64,000 nucleotides of DNA from an uncultured Bacteroidia bacterium (GTDB lineage Bacteria; Bacteroidota; Bacteroidia; Bacteroidales; UBA932), in the NCBI GenBank assembly GCA_902761655.1, contig CACWLD010000007.1, forward strand, positions 1 to 64,000, in the 5' to 3' direction. Positions 47,854 through 57,065 of the stretch are shown here, one piece after another (the first letter of the stretch is position 1; the number at the start of each line of letters is the position of its first letter). Made by a program: the position numbers and the translations under genes. The notes beneath the pieces were generated by a model. The model did not search any database. It was not told the DNA's origin and was given only the letters and a program-made list of their open reading frames with translations.

Positions 47854-50800
47854 ATGAAAAAAATTCTTAGAATGGCTTTGGTGCTTGTCCTTGCGGGCTC
47901 AGCACTGTTGTACACCAGCTGTACAAAAGACTATTCTCCGGACATCAAGTCCCTTCAGGATCAGATTAATGATCTGAACAATGGACCTGAGGGTTTGGCT
48001 TGGGTTAAGCAGCAGTTGCAGACCGTTCAGACAAACCTCTCAAATCTGGAGGGAAAGGTCAACAATGACATTGCCAAGGCAATCTCTGATCTTGACACCA
48101 AGATCACCGCTGCTCTCGCTGACAAGGCTGACAAGGCTGCTTTCCTTGAGCTCAAGGAAGATTTTGATGAGTTGGCAGACCTTCTCTTGAATGAGGAGAC
48201 CGGAAAGATTCCTGAGCTTGAGGCCGCTATCGCAGCTCTCACCAGCGGCTCAGACGCTATCGCTACTCAGTTCTCAGAGTATGCTGAGTTTATCCAGAGC
48301 ATAGCTTACGTACCTGCAACATCTGACGGAAAGATCGAGGTTATTTCTTACAACCTTGTAAATGCAGATGACGCAGACTATTCAGTAGTTGATCATGTTG
48401 ATTTCTTCTGGCTTCCTGGTGTAAACCATCCAGATCGCGAGCCGGGTGCTTGGGATACAACATCACATAGGATTCGTATTAATGGCAGATGGGTCTACAT
48501 CCCTGTACGTGCTTATGGTGACACAACTTGGAGAGCTTCAGAATCTGGTGGACTTTCTCAGCCCCTTCTCGTAGCAAGCTTCAAGGTTACTCCTCCAGAG
48601 GCTGTTGAGCGTGTTAGTGCAGCTACCGCCAATCTCGTAGCAGTTCAGACAAAGTCTGCTGCCGCTGCTCCTGATACACTTAATGTAACAAAGCTTCTTG
48701 CAAGAGAGGACGCTCCAGGTTATGTAGACGTTTATGCTATTCCTGGAAAGGTTGAATTCGATCCTAACAGCTTCGCAGTTGCTCTTTGCGTAACATATGT
48801 TTCAGATGATGACCTCGTTGAGAGCGTTACCTCTGACTATGCACACGCTTATGTTGCTCAGGGCTCAGAGAACATCAAATTCGAAATCTTCGACAACAAG
48901 AATGACGAAATCGTAGATCCTCAGACTGAGGACGATCCTGTAAAGGTTTATCCTTCTTCAGATCCTGATTCTGTTAACGTATTCACCGCTGGCCGCTGGT
49001 CAGTAGTTGCAAGCTTCGCTGGCAGCTACCTTACCCCTGCTGAGGCTAAGGATGTATTCGGCGTTAAGGATATCAAGCTCGTTTCTCCTAAGAAGGGTGA
49101 TACAATTGTTGCTCCTGTTGCAGTTGATGCTGCTTACTATGCTTGGAAGGACTACGGATTCGAGTCCACAGTATGGCCTGCAGGCGAGAAGAAGGTTAAG
49201 GACCTCATCAATGACAACGACGGCGCTCACAGCAAGTTCCAGCTTGCACTGAACCTTGCTAACAGCCATATGATTGGTACCGGCACTGACGTTATCGAGC
49301 CTTCAGGAAAGGTTATTGCAACATATCAGGCTACTCCTGACGTTAAGAAGCTTGCTCTTACACCTGAGCATCCTGTTGTTATCCCTTGGGATTACAAGTA
49401 CTACAATGACATCAAGGACACCCTCATCGCCAAGATTTGGGTAGCAGGTGATCGTAACAAGCTCATCGGCCAGGGTGATTCTCCTCTTGGAAAGAAGACT
49501 CCTACCTGGAACAAGGATACCGAGGTTGATTACACCCAGGGTACTGGTGCTGTTACACCTCACACCAACGATTCTAAGGCTATCGATGTAAATCTCCTTT
49601 CTGCTGCAAATTACGGCAAGGTTGACTCTACATATGTATACTCAATCCAGCAGTACAATGCTGAGGAGGCTACAATGTATGTAGGTGAGTTCGATTACGT
49701 TGTTAAGGCTCGTCCTGCTGACGTAGAAGTTGAACTTGGTCCTGTTGACACAATGGTTTGCTTCGCTAGCGATATCACCTTCAATGTAGAGCCTATCTAC
49801 AAGGCTATCAAGGCTCACGCAGAGGCTTACGCTCCGTTCGACACCGCTGATGTATATCCTGCATTCGCTGCCGGTCTTACCAAGAAGGCTGCCAAGGTTA
49901 CTCTTGATGGCAAGGAGGTTAAGGGCCAGTCAGCTACATTCAATGTAGTTTACGATGGTGCTGCCAAGAAGGATGCTTCAACCCTCGCAACCAAGATCAA
50001 CAAGGTTGGTCAGTATAAGATCAGCGTTCCTTGTGAGTTCGCAGGTGTCAAGTACACATTCGTTCTTACTGTAAACGCTACCAACAACCCTGCTAAGATT
50101 GCTCCTAAGGCTGCTTATGTAACTGTTGACAACGCAGAGACCAAGGACTACAGCGTAGAGGTTAAGGGTGACGTTGACACCACCGCAGGTGCTGCTAACA
50201 GGTACCACTACTTCCTTAAGGATATGCCTGTTAAGGATTACCTGAAGGTTGTTGACTACGCAGAGACATCTGAGGAGCTCAAGATCGACCTCAAGACCGT
50301 TACCAAGATGGTTGCCGGCAACGAGGTTACTCCAGAGTTCACAACTCCTATCGCTCTTGCTAGACTCAATGAGGACAAGACCGTTGCTAACCTTGGCAAT
50401 GACGCTAACTACAAGTGGAATACATATGACAGCCTCCAGTTCGCTGTTGCAGCTGTTCTCTTCCCTGTAGCTGACAATACCGCTAAGGTTGACTCTGCAA
50501 CTGTAAGGCTCTGGACCAAGAATCCTATCCCTGTATTCAACGGTGGTAAGGTACTTGTTGTTGAGCACGAGAAAGATCAGCTCGCTAGCGCTAACATCGC
50601 TGCTAACCTGGAGATCAAGGATCTCAACGGAATCGCTCTTAATGACTCAACCGGCCTCAGGGCAATCGGCTACGATGCTAAGGCTAAGGAAGTAGTTGTT
50701 AACTACGACCAGACTCTCCAGTATGCTAACATCGAGGATATCAAGGTTATCAGTGGCGCTCAGTACATTGAGGAACTCCTCCTCTCTTGGGGCCCTGCAG

Positions 50801-50964
50801 GTGTTCTCAACCTCCAGCTCAACCAGGGTACTATCGTAGAGCCTATCATCCTCGAGGTTCCTGTAACTCTTACACATATGCTTGACCGCGGACTTGGTGA
50901 TGCAGTTAAGACTACTGTAACAGTTAAGTTCATTGAGAAAGGATCAGCACCAGCCGGTGAGTAA
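47854..50964 (+). CDS. Large surface-type lipoprotein with N-terminal coiled coil (DUF4988-like start)
   Basis: 1036 residues. A lipoprotein signal ends LLYTSC with the lipidated Cys at 23. Residues about 30-125 are a heptad-rich coiled coil (IKSLQDQINDLNN, VQTNLSNLEGKVNNDIAKAI) like the start of DUF4988 proteins. The rest is beta-rich with no enzyme motif seen. Codons differ sharply from upstream genes (GCT, GTT, CTT, AAG favoured), which with the strong promoter and terminator suggests very high expression. No named function can be given; a structural or adhesive surface role is an inference. Confidence 0.75.
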   Translation: MKKILRMALVLVLAGSALLYTSCTKDYSPDIKSLQDQINDLNNGPEGLAWVKQQLQTVQTNLSNLEGKVNNDIAKAISDLDTKITAALADKADKAAFLELKEDFDELADLLLNEETGKIPELEAAIAALTSGSDAIATQFSEYAEFIQSIAYVPATSDGKIEVISYNLVNADDADYSVVDHVDFFWLPGVNHPDREPGAWDTTSHRIRINGRWVYIPVRAYGDTTWRASESGGLSQPLLVASFKVTPPEAVERVSAATANLVAVQTKSAAAAPDTLNVTKLLAREDAPGYVDVYAIPGKVEFDPNSFAVALCVTYVSDDDLVESVTSDYAHAYVAQGSENIKFEIFDNKNDEIVDPQTEDDPVKVYPSSDPDSVNVFTAGRWSVVASFAGSYLTPAEAKDVFGVKDIKLVSPKKGDTIVAPVAVDAAYYAWKDYGFESTVWPAGEKKVKDLINDNDGAHSKFQLALNLANSHMIGTGTDVIEPSGKVIATYQATPDVKKLALTPEHPVVIPWDYKYYNDIKDTLIAKIWVAGDRNKLIGQGDSPLGKKTPTWNKDTEVDYTQGTGAVTPHTNDSKAIDVNLLSAANYGKVDSTYVYSIQQYNAEEATMYVGEFDYVVKARPADVEVELGPVDTMVCFASDITFNVEPIYKAIKAHAEAYAPFDTADVYPAFAAGLTKKAAKVTLDGKEVKGQSATFNVVYDGAAKKDASTLATKINKVGQYKISVPCEFAGVKYTFVLTVNATNNPAKIAPKAAYVTVDNAETKDYSVEVKGDVDTTAGAANRYHYFLKDMPVKDYLKVVDYAETSEELKIDLKTVTKMVAGNEVTPEFTTPIALARLNEDKTVANLGNDANYKWNTYDSLQFAVAAVLFPVADNTAKVDSATVRLWTKNPIPVFNGGKVLVVEHEKDQLASANIAANLEIKDLNGIALNDSTGLRAIGYDAKAKEVVVNYDQTLQYANIEDIKVISGAQYIEELLLSWGPAGVLNLQLNQGTIVEPIILEVPVTLTHMLDRGLGDAVKTTVTVKFIEKGSAPAGE

Positions 50965-50986
50965 TCCAATCAATACACAATAAAGA

Positions 50987-51016
50987 GAGGCGCCCCCTGT
51001 GGGGTGCCTCTTTTTT
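50987..51016 (+). terminator. Intrinsic terminator of the lipoprotein gene
   Basis: GAGGCGCCCC pairs with GGGGTGCCTC (10 bp with one G-T), 4-nt loop, then six T. It lies 22 bp after the stop. Confidence 0.9.
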
Positions 51017-51025
51017 ATGTAATAT

Positions 51026-51056
51026 TTTGACAATAGAAAAAAAATGCGTAATATTG
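51026..51056 (+). promoter_or_regulatory. Promoter of the ompA-family gene
   Basis: TTTG (51026-51029), exactly 19 nt, TAATATTG (51049-51056), one mismatch from TAnnTTTG. The start codon is 38 bp downstream. Confidence 0.75.
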
Positions 51057-51093
51057 CAGTATATAGGATTATTCTGTAATAACACATATTAAT

Positions 51094-51561
51094 ATGAAAA
51101 AAGCATTATTAGTTCTTTCTTCTTTTCTTGCGCTTACCTTTAGCGTAAACGCTCAGCAGTTCTTCCCTGACTGGTACATTGGTATCAAGGGAGGCGTTGG
51201 TGAGACCATCGGTGAGACTAACTGGCAGAAACTCCTTTCTCCAGCCGCTGCTCTTAACATTGGTTATCAGTTCACACCTGTATTCGGCCTGCGCGGTGAT
51301 ATCGCCGGCTGGCAGGCAAAGGGAGCTCTTCCTCTCTATGACGATGTTTACAAGTTCAACTATGCACAGGCTGCCCTGGATGCCACATTTGACATCGCAA
51401 GCCTTTTCGCTGGTTACAAAGAGCGTGTAGTCAATCCTTATATTTTGCTTGGTGCTGGTGCCAACTATCGTTTCAACAATGACGAGGCCAATGCAATTGC
51501 TAACCACTTCTATAAGGACAACTATCTGTGGGATGGCGGTAAGATCTCTGTCCTGGGCTGA
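51094..51561 (+). pseudogene. OmpA-family outer-membrane protein, N-terminal barrel fragment (frameshifted)
   Basis: 155 codons: signal peptide (MKKALLVLSSFLALTFSVNAQ), then an outer-membrane beta-barrel (WYIGIKGGVGETIGETNW, AALNIGYQFTPVFGLRGDIA, NPYILLGAGANYRFNND). It stops at TGA 51559-51561 right after GGKISVLG, in the middle of a barrel strand. Barrel sequence resumes at once in the next frame (ADFRLSDAVALELEAVANGY), so this is the first half of one OmpA-like protein broken by a +1-type frameshift. It may be a true mutation or a sequencing/assembly error. The strong promoter and codon bias argue that the intact gene is highly expressed. Confidence 0.8.
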
Positions 51562-52228
51562 TTTCAGACTGTCAGACGCAGTTGCCCTTGAGCTTGAGGC
51601 TGTAGCAAACGGCTATTCAGACAAGTTCAACTCAAAGGTTGGTGATATCTTTGACTATCAGATCAATGCTCTTGCTGGTCTTAAGTTCAACTTTGGCGCC
51701 GCCAAGAAGAAAGCAGCCGCTCTTGCAGCAGCTGAGGCAGAGGCCGCTCGCCTCGCAGCCGAGAGGGCTGCAGCAGAGGCCGCTCGTCTCGCAGCAGAAA
51801 GGGCAGCAGCTGAGAAGGCCGCCGCTGACGCTGAGGCCGCTCGCCTCGCAGCTGAAAGGGCTGCAGCAGAGAGGGCAGCTCAGGAGGCAGCAGCTCGCGC
51901 TCGCGCCCGCGCTATCACTGAGAACGTTCTCTTCGTTATCGACCAGTGGAAGATTCGTCCTTCAGAGCAGGAGAAGATTGACCGCGTTGTCAACATTATG
52001 AAGCAGTATCCTGAGGCTGTTGTTACCATCAGCGCTTACGCTGACAAGCAGACCGGTAATCCTCGTTGGAACATGACCCTTTCACAGCATCGTGCAGAGG
52101 TTGTTGCCGAGGCTCTCAAGGCAGCCGGAATCGCAGCTAACCGTATCACTACCGAGTACTTCGGAGATACCGTTAACCCGTTCGCAACTGCTCCTGAAAA
52201 CCGTGTATCTGTTCTCGTAACAAAGTAA
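51449..52228 (+). pseudogene. OmpA-family protein, C-terminal fragment (rest of barrel, Ala-rich linker, peptidoglycan-binding domain)
   Basis: The meaningful part begins near 51557 with ADFRLSDAVALELEA; the first residues from the ATG at 51449 are out-of-frame barrel DNA. After the last strands (INALAGLKFNFGA) comes an Ala/Glu/Arg-rich linker of about 75 residues built from AARLAAERAAAE units, then an OmpA C-terminal domain (ENVLFVIDQWKIRPSEQEKI, VVTISAYADKQTGNPRWN, NRVSVLVTK) that binds peptidoglycan. No start codon of its own is credible, so production depends on the frameshift being absent in reality or bypassed. A strong terminator follows. Confidence 0.8.
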
Positions 52229-52250
52229 TCTGACCAACAGACAACACAAT

Positions 52251-52286
52251 AAATAAGGTGACCCCCACGGGTCACCTTATTTTTTT
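52251..52286. terminator. Intrinsic terminator shared by ompA and the convergent phosphatase gene
   Basis: A 14-bp perfect stem AAATAAGGTGACCC/GGGTCACCTTATTT with a 4-nt loop and T run, symmetric enough to work on both strands. ompA ends 23 bp to the left and the minus-strand phosphatase gene 45 bp to the right. Confidence 0.9.
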
Positions 52287-52330
52287 GCTCCCACCAATCC
52301 GGACCGTAATGACCGGATATGAAAGAAGGA

Positions 52331-53101
52331 CTATTTCAGATATCCGAGCTTCTTGAGTTCCTGGCGGGCCAGTTCCATATCATTCTGAAACTCTGGATTG
52401 GCGTGTACCACAGCGAGTGCTGCGGCAGCTGCGATGCGTGCTGCGTCCACGTCACTCTGATAGTGATAGCCTACTATTACGCGACTTTCGCCGTATTCGT
52501 AGCCGACTTTCAGGATTTCCTCTGCCTTCTCCGGGAACAATTCAGCCAATACAAGAGCCATAGTCCAGCCCCTTGTAGCGTGGCCGGAAGGGTAGGAAGC
52601 ACTGTTCCTGGAGCCTCTTTCGCCCTCAGGAACGCCTGTGGGCTCGCTGAACTCTACATAAGGACGTTTACGCTTGTAATAATCCTTGGCCTTCTTGTTG
52701 GCATTGTTTGTAGTGGTGTAAGACTTTGAAAGAAGCCTGAGAAGGTTAGGGGTTGTATCGGCACTGAACAAGAATCCTAGAGCTGGTTCAAACCTTCTGG
52801 CAATGTAGGTCATTGAGCTGCTGGCATCGTCGTGGGCAACAGTTCCGCGCTGAGAGTCACGGACAGTCTTTCCCCAGGCGTAATAGGCCAGGTCTCCCTG
52901 GAACAGAGGGTCGCCGGGCTTTGTTGGAGAGGGGAGGAAGACCGTAGCGTCAGGCAGCTCCTCATCGGCCAGATAGGCCGTTGCCTCGCTGCTGCCTGCC
53001 TGGGTTGCTTTCCTTGCCGTAGAGCAGGAAACAACCAACAAGGCCGCAACCAGAATGGTGGTAATGCGGCCTAAGATTAAGGTATAAGAGTGTTTGAACA
53101 T
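52331..53101 (-). CDS. Class A-type acid phosphatase lipoprotein (PAP2 superfamily)
   Basis: 256 residues. The lipoprotein signal ends LLVVSC (Cys 26). The three PAP2 motifs are present: KDYYKRKRP (KX6RP type), YPSGHATRGW (PSGH) and SRVIVGYHYQSD (SRX5HXXXD). This layout matches periplasmic non-specific acid phosphatases of the PhoN type, which hydrolyse phosphomonoesters through a phosphohistidine. It starts 7 bp after the ppdK stop and is probably transcribed with it. Confidence 0.9.
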   Translation of the reverse strand: MFKHSYTLILGRITTILVAALLVVSCSTARKATQAGSSEATAYLADEELPDATVFLPSPTKPGDPLFQGDLAYYAWGKTVRDSQRGTVAHDDASSSMTYIARRFEPALGFLFSADTTPNLLRLLSKSYTTTNNANKKAKDYYKRKRPYVEFSEPTGVPEGERGSRNSASYPSGHATRGWTMALVLAELFPEKAEEILKVGYEYGESRVIVGYHYQSDVDAARIAAAAALAVVHANPEFQNDMELARQELKKLGYLK

Positions 53102-53108
53102 AATTCAA

Positions 53109-55829
53109 TTATTCGCTCTGGCGGATTGCAGCCTGTGCGGCGGCAAGGCGTGCGATAGGAACGCGGAAAGGAGAGCAGGAAACGTAGTCCAGACCAATCT
53201 TGTTGAAGAACTCGATTGAGTCAGGATCTCCGCCGTGCTCACCGCAGATACCGCACTTGAGGTCCGGCCTCTGGGAACGTCCTCCCTGGATACCGTACTC
53301 TACAAGCTTGCCTACGCCCTTGGTGTCAATGGTCTGGAACGGGTCAGCGTCCAGGATCTTGTTGCCAAGGTAGTCGCCCATAAATGTTCCTACGTCGTCA
53401 CGGGAGAAGCCGAAGGTCATCTGGGTGAGGTCGTTGGTACCAAAACTGAAGAACTCCGCTGTGCGTGCCATACGGTTTGCTGTAAGGGCGGCGCGAGGGA
53501 TTTCGATCATTGTACCGAACTTGTAGTTGATGGTCATCATATAGCGGCCTTCAACCTCTGAGCGGATACGGTCGCAGATTCCCTTCTGGAAGCTGAGCTC
53601 ACGTGCAGAGATGGTAACAGGGATCATAATCTCAGGGATTGGCTTGAAGCCCTCGTTGATAAGCTCTGCAGTTGCGGTGAAGATGGCCCTGTACTGGGTT
53701 TCAGCGATAAGAGGGAAGGAAACGTGCAGACGTACTCCACGGTGACCCATCATAGGGTTGACCTCGTGCAGGTGCTCGCCCCTCTTCTCAATTTCCTCTA
53801 CTGTTACGCCAAGTTCCTTTGCAATCTCTTCCTTCTTGTCCTCGCTCTTAGGTACGAACTCGTGAAGAGGCGGATCCAACAGACGGAATACAACCGGCTT
53901 GCCGTCCATAATCTTCATAGTGCTCTTTACGGAAGCCTTGATGAAAGGCTCGAGCTCAGTGAGGGCGGCCTTGCGCTCTTTCTCTGTGTCGCAGAGAATC
54001 ATCTTGCGAAGCTTGGAGAGAGGCAATTCAGAGTGCTTTCCATAGAACATATGCTCTATACGGAACAGGCCGATGCCTTCTGCACCAAACTGGAGTGCGC
54101 GTGCGGCGTCTTCAGGGGTGTCAGCGTTGGTGCGGACGCCAAGGCGGCGGTATTTGTCAACTATTGCCATGAACTTCTTGAACAGAGGGTTCTCGGAAGC
54201 ATCCATAGTGTCAATCTTGCTGCCATATACAAGGCCCTTGGATCCGTTAAGTGAAAGGCAGTCGCCCTCCTTGAACTTGGCATCGCCAAAACTTACGGTC
54301 TTGTTTGTGAAGTCAATCTTCATTGCCTCGCATCCTACGATACAGCACTTGCCCCATCCACGGGCTACAAGGGCTGCGTGAGAGGTCATACCTCCGCGGG
54401 TGGTAAGGATTCCGTCGGCTACCCTCATACCCTCGATATCTTCAGGTGAGGTCTCTTCGCGAACCAGGATCACCTTCTTTCCCTTAGCGTACTCCTTCAT
54501 TGCATCCTCAATTGTGAAGCAGATTTCTCCTACTGCTCCGCCCGGAGATGCGGGAAGTCCGTGAGCGATAACCTTTGCCTTCTTCTCTGAAGCAGGTGCA
54601 AGGATAGGGTGGAGGATTTCGTCAAGCTGGGCGGGGGATACCCTGAGGACGGCTGTGCGCTCGTCAATCATACCCTCGTCAAGCATATCCATTGCCATCT
54701 GGAGCGCTGCAAGTCCGGTTCTCTTACCGATACGGCACTGGAGCATATAGAGCTTGCCATCCTGGATGGTGAACTCGATGTCCTGCATATCGTGGAAGTG
54801 GTTCTCAAGAAGTACGCGGATGTCGTCGAGCTCCTTGTAAACCTCAGGCATTGCCTTCTCCAGGGACTGGAGGTTCTTGTTATGGTCTGTCTTGGTGGCC
54901 TCGTTCAGAGGGTTAGGTGTGCGGATACCTGCAACTACATCCTCGCCCTGGGCGTTGATGAGCCACTCTCCGTAGAACTTGTTGTCACCGATGGCAGGGT
55001 TGCGGGAGAAAGCAACTCCGGTAGCGGAGGTGTCGCCCATATTTCCGAATACCATTGACTGTACGTTCACTGCGGTGCCCCAGTCATCAGGAATTTTCTC
55101 GATCTTGCGGTATGCGATGGCCCTCTTTCCGTTCCAGGACTTGAATACGCCACCGATGGAACCCCAGAGCTGTGCCTTTGCGTTGTCAGGGAACTCAACT
55201 CCAAGGACTTCCTTTACCTTATTCTTGAATACTTCGCAGAGTTCCTTGAGCTCGTCTGCGGTGATTTCAGTATCCAGTTTGTATCCTTTTGCCTCTTTGA
55301 GGTCGCTCATCATCTTGTCAAGCTGCTGGCGGATACCTTTTCCGTCTTCAGGCTCGATGCCTTCGGCCTTCTCCATTACTACGTCGGAGTACATCATAAT
55401 GAGGCGCCTGTATGCGTCGTATACGAAACGCGGGTTGCCGGTCTTCTCTATCATTCCCGGGATGGTGTCGGAGCAGAGTCCGATGTTAAGGATGGTGTCC
55501 ATCATACCAGGCATAGAGCTGCGGGCGCCGGAACGGCAGCTTACAAGCAGCGGGTTCTTCTTGTCCCCGAACTTTGCACCCATAAGGGCCTCTGTGGCCT
55601 CAAGTGCGGCTGCAACCTCGCCTTTAAGTTCTTCTGTATATGAGCCGCCCAGTGCATAGTACTCTGCGCAGCATTCAGTTGTGATTGTAAATCCTGCAGG
55701 AACCGGCAAGCCAAGCTTGCTCATCTCTGCCAAATTGGCTCCTTTTCCACCAAGGAGCTCCCTCATTTTACCGTCACCCTCTGCGGTCTTTCCGCCAAAA
55801 CGGTAAACTCTTTTTTTCCTTTCAAACAT
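53109..55829 (-). CDS. ppdK: Pyruvate, phosphate dikinase
   Basis: Interconverts pyruvate, ATP and phosphate with phosphoenolpyruvate, AMP and pyrophosphate; in anaerobic Bacteroidales it works in glycolysis or gluconeogenesis. Length 906 residues. The ATP-grasp domain begins ELLGGKGANLAEMSKLGLPV. The phosphohistidine is near residue 484 in the GGMTSHAALVARG motif. The C-terminal PEP/pyruvate domain has GIGLFRIEHMF, VNPMMGHRGVRLH and the catalytic Cys region LKCGICGEHGGDP. No consensus promoter is evident upstream. Confidence 0.97.
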   Translation of the reverse strand: MFERKKRVYRFGGKTAEGDGKMRELLGGKGANLAEMSKLGLPVPAGFTITTECCAEYYALGGSYTEELKGEVAAALEATEALMGAKFGDKKNPLLVSCRSGARSSMPGMMDTILNIGLCSDTIPGMIEKTGNPRFVYDAYRRLIMMYSDVVMEKAEGIEPEDGKGIRQQLDKMMSDLKEAKGYKLDTEITADELKELCEVFKNKVKEVLGVEFPDNAKAQLWGSIGGVFKSWNGKRAIAYRKIEKIPDDWGTAVNVQSMVFGNMGDTSATGVAFSRNPAIGDNKFYGEWLINAQGEDVVAGIRTPNPLNEATKTDHNKNLQSLEKAMPEVYKELDDIRVLLENHFHDMQDIEFTIQDGKLYMLQCRIGKRTGLAALQMAMDMLDEGMIDERTAVLRVSPAQLDEILHPILAPASEKKAKVIAHGLPASPGGAVGEICFTIEDAMKEYAKGKKVILVREETSPEDIEGMRVADGILTTRGGMTSHAALVARGWGKCCIVGCEAMKIDFTNKTVSFGDAKFKEGDCLSLNGSKGLVYGSKIDTMDASENPLFKKFMAIVDKYRRLGVRTNADTPEDAARALQFGAEGIGLFRIEHMFYGKHSELPLSKLRKMILCDTEKERKAALTELEPFIKASVKSTMKIMDGKPVVFRLLDPPLHEFVPKSEDKKEEIAKELGVTVEEIEKRGEHLHEVNPMMGHRGVRLHVSFPLIAETQYRAIFTATAELINEGFKPIPEIMIPVTISARELSFQKGICDRIRSEVEGRYMMTINYKFGTMIEIPRAALTANRMARTAEFFSFGTNDLTQMTFGFSRDDVGTFMGDYLGNKILDADPFQTIDTKGVGKLVEYGIQGGRSQRPDLKCGICGEHGGDPDSIEFFNKIGLDYVSCSPFRVPIARLAAAQAAIRQSE

Positions 55830-55892
55830 ATTTTTATATAGCCTTGTAATTAAACTTGCGAATTTAGTAAAAAAATTCTATAAATCAGCACT

Positions 55893-57014
55893 TTAATCTT
55901 CACCTTCTGAACTTTGGCTGCGGATTAGGGAATCAAGTATGGCTTCTATGGAAGATTTGCCTGAATCCAGCACTGTAATGTCCCTGCTTTTTATGTCAGG
56001 ATGGCCCAGCGGGAAGTATACTATGTCCTGCAGGAGCATCTCTGCGTCTATGTAGTCAAAATCTATGTCCCTTATCTGGATGAGGGCTCCGGGAACCTCT
56101 GAGAAGAGGATCCGGATGGAGTCTTTCTCGTGGAAGGTGCTCTTGATGTCAGCGAGGTTGATGCAGGCGCCGCAGTTTGCGCTCATTCGGCGCATTGCTG
56201 CAAGCAAGCCGCCTTCGCGCACGGTGGCGGCGCTGAGCAGGATGCCGTCTTCAGCAAGCTCGCGCACCAGTTCGAAGCAGTCCATAAAGTAATCAGCGTC
56301 GCCTGTCTCGGGGGCGGGATCGGGCGTTCCGCCCACAACCTGGGAGAACAGTGATCCGCCAAGGCGGAAGTCGCACGTGTCAAAGGGGATGAAAATGAGC
56401 CAGCTTTCTGCGTCCGGGACAATGCTTTGCGGGACGATGTTCTTGTTTTGGATGAAAGGCTCTCCCTCTGACGCGGTGTCAGTGAGTTCGTCATAGGCCT
56501 CCGGTTGGCTTACAGCCACTGCTGCGCTGAGGCTGAGGCTGCACTCATCGGCCTTGTAGACATTGTATTTCTGAAGGCGGATGCCAAGGGCGTCTATGAA
56601 GTCCGCGGCGGCCTCGCAGGACCAGTAGAAAGCGGCGAAGCGTCCCAGGCCGCCCTCGCACCACTCCCATTTTGCGGTGAGCGCAAGGTCCGGAAGCCTG
56701 AAATGGCCGTCTTTCCATAGAGTCTCTATGAGTTCCCAGGCAATAAGGTTCTTTGTGTACTGGGCGGGGAACGCAAAGGGGAAGTCCTTGCGTGTGGTGG
56801 CGGCAACCTTGTTCAGGTAGTAGTGCATATGCTCCGCGTCAACGGCGCAGGTCTTGAGTTCCGGGTCAGAGGTTTCATCGGCAATGGTCTCGGAGAAGTC
56901 TTCCACGGTGTGCTTCTCAATGGAAATGTCGTTGAGCATTTCTATTGGGGAGAGCGCCTGGGGGACTCCGTCAATGATATAGGAGGAAAGAAGAGCCGAT
57001 GAGAATTTCTTCAT
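55893..57014 (-). CDS. AIR-synthase-related protein (PurL/PurM C-domain-like), probable pseudoenzyme
   Basis: 373 residues. The middle and C-terminal parts recall the AIR-synthase C-terminal fold of PurL: FRLGGSLFSQVVGGTPDPAP matches the dLGGS...P block and ELVRELAEDGILLSAATVREGGLLAAMRRM matches the HDvSdGGL block, here with TVREGGL instead of the canonical His-Asp. The N-terminal third (LSPIEMLNDISIEKHTVEDF) has no recognised motif. Degenerate motifs and short length suggest a regulator or pseudoenzyme of purine metabolism rather than PurL itself. It is transcribed away from folC from a promoter overlapping the folC start. Confidence 0.65.
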   Translation of the reverse strand: MKKFSSALLSSYIIDGVPQALSPIEMLNDISIEKHTVEDFSETIADETSDPELKTCAVDAEHMHYYLNKVAATTRKDFPFAFPAQYTKNLIAWELIETLWKDGHFRLPDLALTAKWEWCEGGLGRFAAFYWSCEAAADFIDALGIRLQKYNVYKADECSLSLSAAVAVSQPEAYDELTDTASEGEPFIQNKNIVPQSIVPDAESWLIFIPFDTCDFRLGGSLFSQVVGGTPDPAPETGDADYFMDCFELVRELAEDGILLSAATVREGGLLAAMRRMSANCGACINLADIKSTFHEKDSIRILFSEVPGALIQIRDIDFDYIDAEMLLQDIVYFPLGHPDIKSRDITVLDSGKSSIEAILDSLIRSQSSEGED

Positions 57015-57033
57015 TTTGCGTTCTATAAGACTT

Positions 57034-57064
57034 CAAAAATAACTATTTTTGGAAACACTTCAAA
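57034..57064 (-). promoter_or_regulatory. Perfect promoter of the AIR-synthase-like gene
   Basis: On the minus strand TTTG (57061-57064), exactly 19 nt, TATTTTTG (57034-57041). The -33 box touches the folC start region. Confidence 0.8.
57044..57051 (+). promoter_or_regulatory. folC promoter -7 box
   Basis: TATTTTTG on the plus strand, 14 nt before the folC ATG. It forms a perfect 8-bp inverted pair with the opposing -7 box at 57034-57041, with 2 bp between. The -33 match is weak. Confidence 0.55.
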
Positions 57065-57065
57065 T

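Noticed and set aside
51553..51561. Programmed +1 frameshift at the ompA stop, as in prfB
   Set aside because: The site CTG-GGC-TGA lacks the CTT-TGA-C slip and an upstream stimulatory sequence; mutation or assembly error is simpler.
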